64,000 nt of DNA from Lichina pygmaea (GCA_963422465.1 OY730174.1:434001-498000), one strand, 5' to 3'. Shown: positions 35,864-47,786, numbered from the stretch's first letter. Numbers and translations: made by a program. The notes: generated by a model from the sequence alone, not told the origin.

Positions 35864-38636
35864 AGTTCTCGGTGGGTTCCCACGAGTTCTCCTCATTGTC
35901 ATACCCTAACCACTTGACCAGGTATTCGATTTTCCGTCCGCTTCTCCGGCTGTCTAGGATCCTTTCGACATCGTACTCTTCTTCGTCGTCCTCGAAGTGC
36001 CATTCTGTTTCGATTGCTGCGTCGCTGGGTGCTGGCTCAAGCAGCGAGACGTGGAATACTCGGTGTATCCGTGCCTTTTTTGGCAGTCTCAGTCGGTAGT
36101 TGACTTCTCCAGTGCGCTTCTCAATCTCAAACAGTCCAATTCGTACATGATCCAGCTTTTTGCTCGGTCGCTTCGAGCGCAGGTTTTTTGTTGACAAATA
36201 GACCTTATCCCCCCTCTCTAGGGTTGGTCCCTTCAACCTTTTGCTGTTTAGGCGGTGGCTTGTTGTCTTTTGTGCGGATTCAATTGCAGTCTTCATTTCC
36301 TCATGCATAGCAGTGAGTTTTTCGACGTTCGTTGAAGTGCCACTTCCAGCCGCCATCGCTTCCCAGCGGGGGTTTCTGCCGTAGTTCGCAAAGAACAGCG
36401 TCATGCCCGTCACGCTGTGTTGCTGATCGTTGTACGCAAACTGAGCCATTGGTAGCAGTTCTACCCAATCGTCCTGTTGGTGGTTGACGTAGTGGCATAG
36501 GTACTGTTCCATCGTCTGGTTTGTTCTCTCAGTTTGTCTGTCTGTTTGTGGATGGTAGGCAGTAGACATCCTCGTGTCTATCCCTAGCTGTCTTGTCCAC
36601 GTGTTCCAGAATTTCGAGGTGAAGAGTTTGTCTCGATCCGAGATAATCTTCGTGGGTAGCCCTCGCTGGCTAACCAATTCTTTGAGCAGGACATTGGCGA
36701 GTTCGCTCGCTGTTCCTGTCTCTCGCCACGGGATCAGGTGAGCGTATTTGGTGAGTTTGTCAACAACCACCAAGATACTGTCATATTTCACCTTTGTTAC
36801 CGGGTCCTCTGACCTCGGCAGCTTCACCACAAAATCCATTGTGATAGTATCCCAAGCTGCTTCTGGGAGGTCCATTTGTTGACTCTCTCCATAGGGTTTG
36901 TGGCGTGACAGTTTGTTTTTCGCACACTCTTCGCAGTTGCGAATAAATTCCGTCACTTTCCGCTTCATTCCGTTGAAGTGGTAACGTCTCCAGATCTTTT
37001 CCAGGGTCTTGTCTTGCCCAGGATGTCTGTGTAGAGGTCCATCGTGATGTTGTCGAATCACGTCCTCTTGTGCGCTCTCTGGCACTTCTTCCTTGTTCGT
37101 GGCTGCAACGTTGTGGCCTAGGGTCAGGAGTGCACCCATTTCTTCAGTTTTCGCTAACTGAGGTTGAGCATAGACCAGAGTTTGTCCTTTTGTCACCAGG
37201 ATTGGGCGCTCTTCTGTCGTGTCGTCTGTTGTCATATCAGGCCGCCTGCTAAGCGCGTCCGCTCGTGCGTTTTCTGATCCTTTTTGATAGAAGATCTGGA
37301 AGTCGTATGAAGCTAAAAGCTCCGCCCATCGGACTTGTCGTCTGTTTAGCTTCTTCGTCATCGTGAAGTAAGCCAAATTCTTGTGGTCTGAGTACACGTC
37401 CACTGTGTACTTTGCTCCTTCCAGGTAAGGTCTCCACTCCTGGAATGCGTCGACAATCGCCAACAACTCTTTGTCGTGAACATCGTACCTGAGTTCTGGG
37501 CCAGAGAACTTTCTCGATCGGTATGCGACAGGGTGTAGGCGGTTTTCAGCGTCTGGTTGACACAAGCAAGATCCAAGTGCTTGGTCCAAGGCATCTGTCT
37601 CCATGATGATCTGCCGTCCGGGATCAAATGATGCCAGTATGGGTGCGGAGGTGAACTTCTCTTTCAGCTCCTGGAACGCTCTCTCTTGGCTGTTCCCCCA
37701 TGTGAAGGTTTCTTCCTTCTTTGTTAGTTCAGTCAAGGGTGCTGCTGTCCTTGAGTACTCCTTGATGAATCGTCGGTAGAAGTTCGCAAATCCCAGGAAG
37801 GATTGGACTTCTTTGAGGTTTTTGGGTGTTGGCCAGTCTCGTACTGCCGTGATCTTTGTATCGTCCATACGGATTCCTTCCGTCGTCAGGATCAATCCCA
37901 AATATTCCACTTCTTTCATGTGGAAGACGCTCTTATCAAGGCGTAACCTCATTCCTGCTTCTTGGAGCGCATGTAGGATCTTCTTGACATGCTGTTTGTG
38001 CTCCTCCAGGGTTCCATTGGTGTAAACCAAGACATCGTCGATATAAGCGGTAACAAATATATCCAGGTATTGTCGGAGGATGGTGTTAATGAGTGATTGG
38101 AACGTCGCCGGTGCATTCGTAAGGCCGAATAGCATAACAGTATACTCGTAATGCCCGTACCTCGTACGAAAGGCTGTTTTCCATTCTTCGCCATCTTTCA
38201 TCCTAACCAGGTTGAAAGCGCCTCGGATGTCGAACTTGGTAAACCACTTGGCTCCTTGGATTTGGTCCTGGATTTCCGATATTAACGGTAGCGGGTAGCG
38301 ATTCTTAATCGTGATCGCATTAAGCTGCCGGTAGTCGACACACAGTCGTAATTTGCCGTCCTTCTTTGGCACAAACAATATCGGGTATCCGGCCGGTGAT
38401 GTTGAAGGTCTTATGAACCCTTTCGCTAGGTTCTTGTCCAGGTAATCTCTTAAGGCCTCAAGCTCCTTTGCTGATAGAGCGTAAATAGGGCCATGTGTGG
38501 GTTTCTTTCCGTCTTCCAGCGGAATTTCGTGATCCCACTCTTGGTGTTCTGGTAGCGTCGCGACTGCTTCCTCACCAAACATCTCCTGGTAGTCTTTATA
38601 CTCACTTGGCAGCTGCGGTGCCTGAGTCTCGCCCAC
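35781..38636 (-). CDS. Pol polyprotein of gypsy C
   Basis: 951 residues without interruption. In order: reverse transcriptase with YPILFVPKKDGKLRLCVDYR and the active-site box YIDDVLVYT; RNase H region (VYSDHKNLAYF); integrase zinc motif (HHDGPLHRHPGQ...CEECAKNK); integrase core (MDFVVKLPRSEDPVTKV, DRDKLFTSKFW); and a C-terminal chromodomain (EYLVKWLGYDNEENSWEP), which places it among chromoviruses that target heterochromatin. The protease lies in a separate frame upstream. Confidence 0.93.
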   Translation of the reverse strand: MGETQAPQLPSEYKDYQEMFGEEAVATLPEHQEWDHEIPLEDGKKPTHGPIYALSAKELEALRDYLDKNLAKGFIRPSTSPAGYPILFVPKKDGKLRLCVDYRQLNAITIKNRYPLPLISEIQDQIQGAKWFTKFDIRGAFNLVRMKDGEEWKTAFRTRYGHYEYTVMLFGLTNAPATFQSLINTILRQYLDIFVTAYIDDVLVYTNGTLEEHKQHVKKILHALQEAGMRLRLDKSVFHMKEVEYLGLILTTEGIRMDDTKITAVRDWPTPKNLKEVQSFLGFANFYRRFIKEYSRTAAPLTELTKKEETFTWGNSQERAFQELKEKFTSAPILASFDPGRQIIMETDALDQALGSCLCQPDAENRLHPVAYRSRKFSGPELRYDVHDKELLAIVDAFQEWRPYLEGAKYTVDVYSDHKNLAYFTMTKKLNRRQVRWAELLASYDFQIFYQKGSENARADALSRRPDMTTDDTTEERPILVTKGQTLVYAQPQLAKTEEMGALLTLGHNVAATNKEEVPESAQEDVIRQHHDGPLHRHPGQDKTLEKIWRRYHFNGMKRKVTEFIRNCEECAKNKLSRHKPYGESQQMDLPEAAWDTITMDFVVKLPRSEDPVTKVKYDSILVVVDKLTKYAHLIPWRETGTASELANVLLKELVSQRGLPTKIISDRDKLFTSKFWNTWTRQLGIDTRMSTAYHPQTDRQTERTNQTMEQYLCHYVNHQQDDWVELLPMAQFAYNDQQHSVTGMTLFFANYGRNPRWEAMAAGSGTSTNVEKLTAMHEEMKTAIESAQKTTSHRLNSKRLKGPTLERGDKVYLSTKNLRSKRPSKKLDHVRIGLFEIEKRTGEVNYRLRLPKKARIHRVFHVSLLEPAPSDAAIETEWHFEDDEEEYDVERILDSRRSGRKIEYLVKWLGYDNEENSWEPTENFSPATNEKLRSFHRQNPQKPGSMETKA

Positions 38637-40812
38637 GGCGTCATGCGTGGTGCAAAGTTGATGGTTTCAGGGCTTCATCCAAGCCACATAGGCTCGCCCT
38701 CGCCGGTGGTGCTTCTTCCACCCTGCATATAAGATCTCTTTGATTCTCACTTTCTCTGGCTCTGCTCGAGTTGCCAGACTCCTCTTCGGAAAGACTAGGT
38801 GCCTTCTTTTCCAGTCGATCCTTGGGTTTTGACTTTCCAACCACGGAAGACCCAATATAACTTCATGTGGTATCTGGACCAAGTCGAATTCTTCTGATCT
38901 GATTGTCGTACTGTCGACACACAGTCGTAGGTTCTTGGTCTCCTTCGTCACTCGTCCTTGGTTGTTGGAGAGTGGTGTCCCGTCCACTACCGTTAGTTGG
39001 TATGGGTTCCTCTTTTCCTGAGTCGGGATCTTGTGCTTCCTGGTGAAACTTTCTGACATGAAGTTGCCAGTAGCTCCAGAGTTGATCATGGCGTTTGTCA
39101 GATGCCTGTTGACTCTCATCTTGATGCGAAAATGCGGACTGCAGACTGTCGCGTCGAGGCTCTGCTCGACCCCTTCTCTCCGGAGTGTTGTCTTGCCTGC
39201 TCTTCCGACTCCGGATTTGAAGAGCACTGCTAGTTTTTTGAACAACCAAGGCCCTGAGCCTGGCGTTCTGCCGCGTGTCTTTCGCATTTTTCGGTGAAGC
39301 ATAGCTCCCATGCGTCTTCTCCGCAATCATCACGTTCTTTCCCTTGCTGGCTTAGCTGGTGCTTGATGCTCCAGGCTTTCTTGTGGTATTCTGGGCCAGG
39401 GAAGTAGTGCCTTCTCCTTTTCTCTAGGAGATGTTCCTTGCAGTGGTGGTCCTCGCATCCTTTCCAATAAGGACGTCCGCAGGCTGGTGTCGTAGCCTGG
39501 TGATGGTCCACTTGCGCTGCGATGTCTCGGGGCTGTGAGATGCTGATGGTGTCATCCACCCATCGCGTCACTCTTGCTTCGCCGTCCTCCGACAAGGTCG
39601 CATCCTGTTGTCGGAGTAGTGGTGTCTCGGGAACTGGTGGCATGCCGGTTATGTCAATCTCGTAGTCTGTTGTGTCGAATTCGGAGATCAGGTCATCCTC
39701 CCAATGAACCTTATTGATCTGGTCTTGGATTGCGTGCAGGTCCTCCAGTGACCTCTGCAGATCGTTCTCCAGTCTTTCGATGTGCTGTCTGAGATTGTCC
39801 TCCTGTCCGAGGAGTGTTGCTTCTGACCGGTTCATGGGTAGCGTGCCTCTGGGAGCCCTCGGTGGCTCCTGAATGCCTTTGCCTTTCCAGGCACCGGTGG
39901 CATTCAACTGCTTACCCTTGCCTTCTTTCTTCCTCTTGCTTTGGCAGTTGGCTGCGAGGTGTCCTACCTTCTGGCAATTGTAACACTTCCGTGTTTCTTT
40001 CTTCTTTGTTGCCTGTGGTGTTGTTGCATCGATCTCCATGGGTGTCAAGCCGTACTTGTCTTGTGTTGGCGCTGTCTTTTTGCCCCATGGCCTTGCATGC
40101 TTGCCTCACTTCTCGAGTTCTCATTCAAACTGTCGGTCGTCGATGCGTACCGCTGTGTTGATCATATCCTCGAGGTCAGTGGGTCGGTCTCCTTGTGCGA
40201 TGTCATCCTTGACTTGTTCCTTGAGAGCTTGGTAGAATAGTGCTGTCAAGGCGCTGTCTCCCCATTGTGTCCTCACTGACAACTGTTGGAACTTCGCCGC
40301 AAAGTCTGATGCTGACCCTGTCTGCCGTAGTGCTTGGAGCTTTCGTTCCGCATCTCGTTCTTCATCAATGACCCCGAAGGTCTTCTTCATCTGGGTCTTG
40401 AAGGTAGAGAATCTCCCAATGATCTGCCGTGTTGTGGTCTCCATGCTAGAGGGGTCTTCCTTGTTGTCGAGGAAGTCTCGTAGGTAGACATTGAACCAGG
40501 CAAATGTTGGTCCGTCCAGGTAGGAAGCTGCGAACAGCACCTTCTCCTGTTCCGTAGGGAATTGTGCGGCGTTGAATCCGTAGTAAAGCTCAAGCTGAGA
40601 GAAGAATAATTCCAATCCCCCTCGTGATCCATCGTACCTCTTCGGCGTACCTACCTTCAACGGCTTTGGAGGTAAGGTGAGGGTGGTAGGGACAGGTGGT
40701 TCCTGGACTTGCGTCTGAGGCGCAGCCCGAACTTGGCCTGCCTGCGAAGGGGTAGGGCTGCGTGGATCTGCCATCGTATTGAGCCAGTGTCCTATATGTT
40801 AGAGGCTGAAAC

Positions 40813-41225
40813 TGTTAAAGGCCAGTCCACGTTCACACAGAATGTGGGTGGTCCTGTCTTTGACCAAGGAGGGCAGAGACTCAATAGATGAATAGCAAGT
40901 GGGGTAACTCTCTTGCTATTGTCGCTTGTAATGTGTGTTCAGCCTGGAGAGCTATTCTCTCCGGCTATCTGGGTTCTTATATACAGGAGCCTGAGGGGGG
41001 GGGGTCCTCCCGAGGGGTATCAGCTTTCTGCGTGGACAAGCTGGACGAGCTGGTTACACATCGTCCACCTCGTCCACCGGGTCGGGTGAACATTGTTCCC
41101 GTGGACAAGCTGGACGAGCTGGTTACACATCGTCCACCTCGTCCACCGGGTCGGGTGAACATTGTTCCGTGTACCTCTGTACACTCGCTTCGGTCGGCTC
41201 AGCCGTTCCGGCCTGGGCCTTAACA
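40813..41225 (-). repeat. 5' LTR of gypsy C
   Basis: 413 bp, same length and ends as the LTR at 34868-35280 and about 98% identical by eye. It contains the same two 69-bp dyad repeats. Confidence 0.93.
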
Positions 41226-42370
41226 GGTGGAATGTGGTGGTGGTGACACCTGATCAATGGCTTCGTACAAAAGGATTGTATTGAAGTAGATCTAGTTGTC
41301 TGGATCACAACATGAGTTGAAGACAATCATTCTATAAGGGAACTATCGCCAGACTATATAGTGCTCAGTTTGTGAGCACAGTGAGCTCTGCTCACTTTGC
41401 TCACTCGGTGAGATTGGTGAGCTCTGCTAACTTTGCTCACAGTTCATACACACTGCGGTGAGCTGGGTGAGCTCTGCTCACTTTGCTCACTTGTTTATGC
41501 ACGCTGCAGCAAGCTGGGTGAGCTCTGCTCACTTTGCTTACTTTTCATGCACACTGCAGTGAGCTGGGTGAGCTCTGCTCACTTTGCTCACTTTTCATGC
41601 ACACTGCGGTGAGCTGGGTGAGCTCTGCTCACTTTGCTCACTTGTTTGTGTATATACATGCTGCGGCAAGCACTCTCTGGTTTGTCTCACCGGTCACGTG
41701 ACTGGTTCCTGTGTCATGCTGCCTGGTACTTCTGTCCAGTATCCTGTCTGCTGCTTTCTGTGAGTATATAAAGACTGTGTTCCTCCTGGGTCATAACAAA
41801 AAGGCTAGCATGGCTTGATAGCATTAAGATCAGGGGAGTTGCCTGGCTATAGCAATTGCTGAACACTGTAGCTGGAATAGATTGCCTTCTGAGAAAAGTG
41901 TGTGTGTGGAGAGGTCTTGTCTTCTTGGATGATTATGTTAGGACAAGATTGCTTGCACTCCTGAGCAAAAGAAAGAAGCTTTCCTATCAGAATAACTTGC
42001 CTATATCAATACCAGTCAATTCCTCCTGTTTTAGCTTGTTGTACAAGCTTACCAGTCTGCTTTGTGAACTTCCAGACTGGTGCTTTGCCTGGCTTGTTGC
42101 GTAGACCTAGATATTGTACTCTAGTCACAATCTCCCACTGTGTTTAACACTCAGATTCTCAAGTAGTGTTCATTTTAGCTAGCTCTTTCTCTGCAGTCTT
42201 CTTCTCTTGTGTAGTCTCTGGTCTCCAGATATGGCATAGTCCTTTCTTGTTGTACAAGAAAGATCCCCAGAACATGAACTCTGTAACCTCTTTCCAGTAC
42301 CACTGAATAACTGTCTTGTTGTAGTGTTCTTTCGGTGTCTGCCAGAGTCAAGTCCCACCCTGTTGATGAC

Positions 42371-42931
42371 TGTTGCAGTCTGTACCATGCTGTCCTAACC
42401 AAGTATAGGATTAAGAGCAAGATGCGGAAAGTGGGTTGGTTCTCGCAGGAGAGGTGTGTCAAGGAGTGCAAAGAGGTTTTGGTGGAACATGGTGGTGGTG
42501 ACACCTGATCAATAGCTTTGTACAAAAGGATTGTATTGAAGTAGATCTAGTTGTCTGGATCACAACATGAGTTGAAGACAATCATTCCATAAGGGAACTA
42601 TCACCAGACTATATAGTGCTGGCCTGTCAAGACAATCAAGATTGTCTTGATAGTCTTGATGTCAAGACAGGTGAGATTGTCTTGACAGTCCCACCATGTT
42701 ATGCACCCTGCGTCAAGACTGGTGAGATTGTCTTGATGCTTCATGCATCCTGTGTCAAGACTGGTGAGATTGTCTTGATGCTTCATGCATGCTGCATCAA
42801 GACTTCTGTGTGTGTCTCAACAGTCACATGACCCCTTGTTGGTTGGTCACTTGACTTCCATGGTGTCCTCTTGCCTGGCCCACAGCCTGATTGCCTATAA
42901 ATAAGTGGCTTCCATCCTATGGGTCATAACA
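42371..42931 (-). repeat. 3' LTR of gypsy B
   Basis: The U5/R side (42371 to about 42620) matches the gypsy A LTR closely. The U3 side is different: 40-45 bp repeats with CAAGAC...GTCTTG dyads replace the GTGAGC...GCTCAC repeats. TATAAATA on the plus strand at 42896 precedes the antisense frame. Confidence 0.9.
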
Positions 42932-42975
42932 CTACCCTCCTCTCCTTCATTCATTGTCCTGATGAATTCTTGAGT

Positions 42976-43480
42976 ATGTCTGCAAAATCACATACCTCTG
43001 CTTACCGAAAACAACTGGCAGCCCAGATCTGTGATCATAACTTCATGTCACTTGCTCTGTGTGACTTCTGTGTTTTGAACCACAAGCCCTGCTTCTGAAT
43101 ATCTGACAATAACAATAAGTTGAAGTGCGCTGAATGCACTTGTCATGGGAAGTCCTGTGTGTCGCTTTCTTGGGAGTTGCTGAACATGACCTGAGATAAC
43201 CTTTGCGAGGATTTGGCTGTTGATGAGGCCAAGCGGGATGCTCTTGTTGAGCAGCTTGCCAAGCTGCAGGCTTGTGTGTCCTGAAAGCGAAAGGTTCTTG
43301 AAGGTGCTGAGGGTTGAGCAAAGAAGAGGCTCCAGTGCCTTGTTGCTGAAATAGAGGTGGATGGTGAAGACTTGTCGGTGACAGTTATTGACATGTCCAC
43401 GCTGCAGGCTGAGCTGTTCAGTCCTGCTTCTGCCGGAACTACTGCAGGAGGAGCTGGCAGTTCGCGAGGTTCCTGAGTGG
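42976..43480 (+). pseudogene. Antisense Cys-rich frame of gypsy B
   Basis: Same position and strand as in gypsy A, with ATG 45 bp beyond the LTR. A Cys-rich part (KLKCAECTCHGKSC) is followed by a charged helical part (DEAKRDALVEQLAKLQ). It is clearly related to the gypsy A frame but much more diverged from it than the neighbouring pol is. It is a broken fossil. Confidence 0.45.
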
Positions 43481-46385
43481 TTCCCAGGTATTTTCCGAGT
43501 CTGGGTGGTTTTTCCACTTGACAAGGTATCACTAACCTTTTCTCTTCAGGATCTGTTTGACCTTGAATTCCTGTTCTTCCTCTAGTTGGTAATGAAATGT
43601 TTCCTGCAAGGGTGTGCTCTGGTCAGCTAATTTGATTATTGAGATGTGAAAGTTTGGGTGTACCTGAGCATCTCTCGGTAGTCGCAGTCTGATGTTGACT
43701 GGTCCAGTTCTTTCTTCGACTGAAAATGGTCTGACCTTGACATAGTCCAGTTTCTTTGTTCTTGGTTTCTTGACTTTCTAATTTTTTGTGAGGAGGTAGA
43801 CTTTATCCCCCTTCTTCAGCTGAGGTGCCATTTTCGATTTTTTGTCCATTTGGCGTTGCATCTTTTCTGAGGTCTCTTGAAGGTAATACCTTATCATTGT
43901 GTGTGTTTGTCGTAGAAGCTTGTCATGTTGGAGTGCTTTCTCTGTGTTTAGTGAAGCTCTGCTTGGCATTCTGATGTTTGCGTGTTGTCCAAAATTGGCA
44001 AAGAATAGCAATTCCTTTGTTGAGTCTGATCTGTGCTGGTTGATTGCCAGCTGTGCCACTGGTAATAATTGTACCCAATTGCTGTGGGTCTGGTTGATGT
44101 AATGCTGTAAGTAAGTCTCCAGGACTTGGTTTGCTTGCTCTGTCTGGCTGTCAGTTCGTGGGTGATAGGCTGTAGACATTTTGGGTTTTGTTCTCATGGC
44201 TGCACTGATTGTCTTCCAGTAGTTGGATGTGAAGAGTTTGTCTCTGTCTGTAATGATCGTGATTGGAACTCCGTGGTCTCTGACCAATCTGTCCAGTAAG
44301 AGGTGTCCTAACTGCTCTGCTGTGTGGGTCTCCTTGAATAGTACTGCTATTAGATATTTTGTGAATCTGTCCACTATCACTATAATCAAGTTGTAGGTGA
44401 TTCCTGTGACTGGGTCTTTGGACTTGGGTAGCTTTGTGATGAAGTCTATTGACACATCTTCCCAAGGGCCTCTTGGTATTGTGTTCAGGTGTCCCTCTCC
44501 GTATGGCTTATGTCTTCTATGTTTGTTTTTCTGGCATAGTAGACACTTGCTGATGTAGCTTGTGACATGTTGTCAGAGGTTGATGACATTGTTCCCTGCC
44601 TGTTGGATAAGGTCTGTGGTTTTGGTGATTCCTGGGTGACTATGTGCTGGATTATTGTGGTAGTTCCTTATTAGTTCTTCAGTGTCTTCTGCTGTGAGCT
44701 TGTTGATCTGTGGTTAAGGCACCAGGTTCCCTTGCTGGTCCTGCTATAAGATCATTCCTTGGCGTTCATCATCTTCTATGTAGTCTTTTCGTCAGCTTAG
44801 TACGTCTGCTCTTCTGTTGTCTTGTCCGGGGGTGTACAAGATCTTGAACTTGTGTTGCCCTAGGAGTTCAGCCTATCTGACTTGTTGTCTGTTCAGCTTC
44901 TTGGTTGTTGTGAACATTGTCAGATTCTTGTGGTCTGTGAGAACAGTGAGTTCAGAACTGCTTTCCACGTACACTCTCCAGTGTTCGAGTGTGTTGATGA
45001 CTGCCAGTAGCTCTTTGTTGTGGATATCATAGTTCTGTTCCACTTGTGTCATTTTTTGTGAGTAGTAGGCAACTGGGTGCCACTTGTTGTCTGCCTGTTG
45101 GCATAAGCATGCTCCCACTGCCTGATCTGAAGCGTCTGTCTTGATTCGTGTCAGTTGGCCTGTCTTGAAGTTGAGAAGAACTGGTTCCTTGGCGCAAGTG
45201 TCTTTGAGCTGCTGGAATACTTTTTGTTGTCTCTCTGTCCACTGGTACTCCACATCCTTCTTTGTGAGTTCTGTCAGTGGTGTTGCTGTTTGGGAGTAGT
45301 TCTTAATGAACTATCAGTTGAAGTTGGCAAATCCTAGGAAGGCTTGTACTTCCTTGACTGATGTTGGTGTTAGCTATTGTTGAATCACTTTGATTTTCTC
45401 AGGGTCAATCTTGATCTCTTCAATTCCTATGATGTATCTGAGGAATTCAACTTCCAGTTTGTTGAACTTGTATTTCTTTGGGTTGAGCTTGAGCCCTACT
45501 TTTTGTAGGTATCGTAGAACATCCTTCATATGTTTGGTATGTTCCTGTTGCGTGTTCGAGTAGACAAGAATGTCATCCAAGTAGGTGATAGCTGTTTGGT
45601 CCAGGTGTGCTCTGATGATGTTGTTGATCAATGCTTGACATGTTGCTAGTGTGTTTGTGAGTCTGAATAGCATAACCAGATACTTGTAGTGTCTGTATCA
45701 GGTTCTGAAGGCTGTCTTCTATTCTTCTTCTTCTTTCATATGTATCAGGTTGTATACAAACTCTTCCCAGTACCACTACGTTCAAGGACCATCACTTCTG
45801 ATAATCACCGGACTTTGTCAGAAGTTCTGGAAACCAAGCGAGTATCTGTTGGGAACCACCAAAACCTTAAGGTGAAAACCCATCACTTTGGGTAACCCAG
45901 CTTGTTTGTCAAAAGTTGTGATCTCTGAATCTTCGATCTTCAACTTCAACAACCAACAGACTATCTATAACAAGGCAGAGAGTGGCCAGTGGGATTCTGA
46001 AAGACTGGGGACAGGCCCCAATTACCTAGGAACACTCAGTCTTGGGGTGTGGTCCCAGGATTGAGCAAGTACTCCCAGTCAGACAGATAACAGCTTGAAC
46101 TTCTCTCAAGAGAAACATCTAGCATCAAGGAGATCAGGGCTCCCAGGATAAGAGAAATGGTTTAGAGCTTGCCTCTAGTGCTGGTAGAGTTGAAAAACTC
46201 TAGGAAAGCTCAGGCAGGGGGTGTGGTCTCCAGCTTGAGTTAATACAGCCAGATTTCCCTAGAGTCTAGTTGGAAAAGACTGCCCAGGAAAGTACAGTCT
46301 TGGGGAGTGGTCCCAGGATTGTGCAATTACTGCTAGGAACCAGGTGACCCTTTGTGAACAACCCACTGTGCAGGCTACCTACCCT

Positions 46386-47786
46386 ATGCCTGTCAAAAAG
46401 AAGAAACCGGACTCCTCCCAGAACACTACCAGAAAAACAACACCTTCTCCAACAATGCCAGCTCCCAGTTCTGCTGGTACTCAGCCTAGTTCTTCTACCC
46501 CCTATCCAGCTCTCCAGAATGACTACAACCTACTGGACTCATGGCTCAAGACTCAAGCTACCCCAGAATCTGTACTGAAAAGCTGGGAGAATATTAAGAA
46601 AAACTCTTGTACTAATGAAGCCCAGTCCACCAAAACCCAGTCTCTCCCCACTGGTCTGACCAACAAGATTTTCCAGGAGCTGGAGAATATTAGCAAGCGG
46701 CTAGACAAGCAAGAATCTAAGCCATCATATGCCCAGGCTGTTCAGAAACATATCCCAGCTCAAATCCCTCTAGCTCCAAGGATTCTGAAGGAAGTTCTTG
46801 TCCACCCTGGTAACCAGACACCTGATATGGCCAACAGGACTCACATCCAGCTTTTTCAAGCTCTCCAAGACAGACTCCCCAGTCCCTATAATAAACAAGT
46901 CAGAGCAGTGAGAAAACTTCCCTCAGGGGACATTCTTATTAACACTGAAACCCAAGAGACTAAGAGTTTTCTGGAGAAAGACTCTGCCTGGATATCAGCT
47001 ATTTTTACCAAGGAAGCAACTATCCAACCCAAGAGATTCCCAGTGTTGATTCATGGAGTCAGAACCACAGACATCCAGCCAGAAAACCTGGAAAAAACTC
47101 GCCAGACTATCCAGAACAGCAACCCATCCCTGAGCAAGCAAATCACTATTCTAAGAGCCTACTGGTCAAAGAAGGCTATAGCTCAAAAGAAACCAGTTAC
47201 TTCACTCCACCTGGATCTGGCCACCCCGGAACAGGCCAATCTTCTAATTGAGAGTGGAGTAGTGCTGGGCCACAGATTGCATGAGGCAGAGCCTTTTCTG
47301 GCTAACACAGTGGTGGCACAATGCTTCAAGTGCTTTGGGTATGGACACCAAGCTCGCCTGTGCAGGAATCAAGCTGTATGTGGTGCCTGTGGAGGCCAGC
47401 ATGAAAGAAGAACCTGCCAAATCCCTGAGCAACTGCTAAAGCCAAAATGCAGCAACTGCAAAGGAGCTCACCCAGCCTGGGCTAGCACATGCCCAGTACG
47501 CCAAGAAGCAGTCAAGAAGGCAAGAGAGGCATGGATTTCCCGCCCAGGGAAGTATGAGATCTCCACTGCTACCACTGTCCCAGTCACACAGTCTCCAGTT
47601 ACTTTCCCCTTCATACAGACTCTTCCAGGGGGAAAAAGACGGAAAACCACAGAGCCAACTAGAAGCTCAGAGAGACTCAGAGGAGGGTCTCCAGAAGTGC
47701 AAATTCTGTCTACAAGATCAACAAACACAGGGGGAAAGCAGTCAGTCAACCCCTTCAAGATCTTTGAAGATGAAATGTCTACATGA
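46386..47786 (+). CDS. LINE ORF1, RNA-binding gag-like protein
   Basis: 466 residues from MPVKKKKPDSS. A basic N-terminus is followed by a helical part (SYAQAVQKHIPAQIP), then an RRM-like middle region, and near the C-terminus CCHC-type knuckles: CFKCFGYGHQARLC, CGACGGQHERRTC and CSNCKGAHPAWASTC. This is the usual Tad1-clade ORF1, which packages the element RNA. The frame is intact. Its stop overlaps the ORF2 start (ATGA at 47783-47786), so ORF2 may be made by termination-reinitiation. Confidence 0.92.
   Translation: MPVKKKKPDSSQNTTRKTTPSPTMPAPSSAGTQPSSSTPYPALQNDYNLLDSWLKTQATPESVLKSWENIKKNSCTNEAQSTKTQSLPTGLTNKIFQELENISKRLDKQESKPSYAQAVQKHIPAQIPLAPRILKEVLVHPGNQTPDMANRTHIQLFQALQDRLPSPYNKQVRAVRKLPSGDILINTETQETKSFLEKDSAWISAIFTKEATIQPKRFPVLIHGVRTTDIQPENLEKTRQTIQNSNPSLSKQITILRAYWSKKAIAQKKPVTSLHLDLATPEQANLLIESGVVLGHRLHEAEPFLANTVVAQCFKCFGYGHQARLCRNQAVCGACGGQHERRTCQIPEQLLKPKCSNCKGAHPAWASTCPVRQEAVKKAREAWISRPGKYEISTATTVPVTQSPVTFPFIQTLPGGKRRKTTEPTRSSERLRGGSPEVQILSTRSTNTGGKQSVNPFKIFEDEMST

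Larger units (their letters stand above)
34868..41225 (-). mobile_element. Ty3/gypsy chromovirus C, inserted in the gypsy A LTR
   Basis: 6358 bp with LTRs of equal length, 413 bp each (34868-35280 and 40813-41225), TGTTAAAG...CTTAACA. Target duplication GGTGG lies at 34863-34867 and 41226-41230. The LTRs differ at about nine sites, all transitions. On the minus strand it has gag (40774-39230 region, zinc knuckle CYNCQKVGHLAANC), a protease region (39326-38667), and one long pol frame. It also has an antisense frame beside the 3' LTR. It is the youngest LTR element here and nearly whole, with about three breaks, all upstream of pol. Confidence 0.95.
28783..41798 (-). mobile_element. Ty3/gypsy chromovirus A, inserted in the Tc1 element
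   Basis: The 3' LTR is at 28783-29413. The 5' LTR is split as 34755-34867 plus 41231-41798 by gypsy C. A target duplication AAAAG flanks it (28778-28782, 41799-41803). On the minus strand the order is gag (about 34700-33900, zinc knuckle CX2CX4HX4C), protease (about 33168-32794), reverse transcriptase (about 32577-31800), RNase H (about 31600-31270), integrase (about 31000-30200) and a chromodomain (VKWKGYPDSENTWEP). It is a heavily broken fossil with well over ten breaks. Without gypsy C it is about 6.65 kb. Confidence 0.93.
34755..41798 (-). repeat. 5' LTR of gypsy A, split by gypsy C
   Basis: The left piece 34755-34867 and right piece 41231-41798 make one LTR interrupted by gypsy C; the 5 bp at 41226-41230 are the duplicated target. 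The right piece carries the U3 repeats with GTGAGCTCTGCTCAC dyads, about one repeat unit more than the 3' LTR. Confidence 0.9.
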
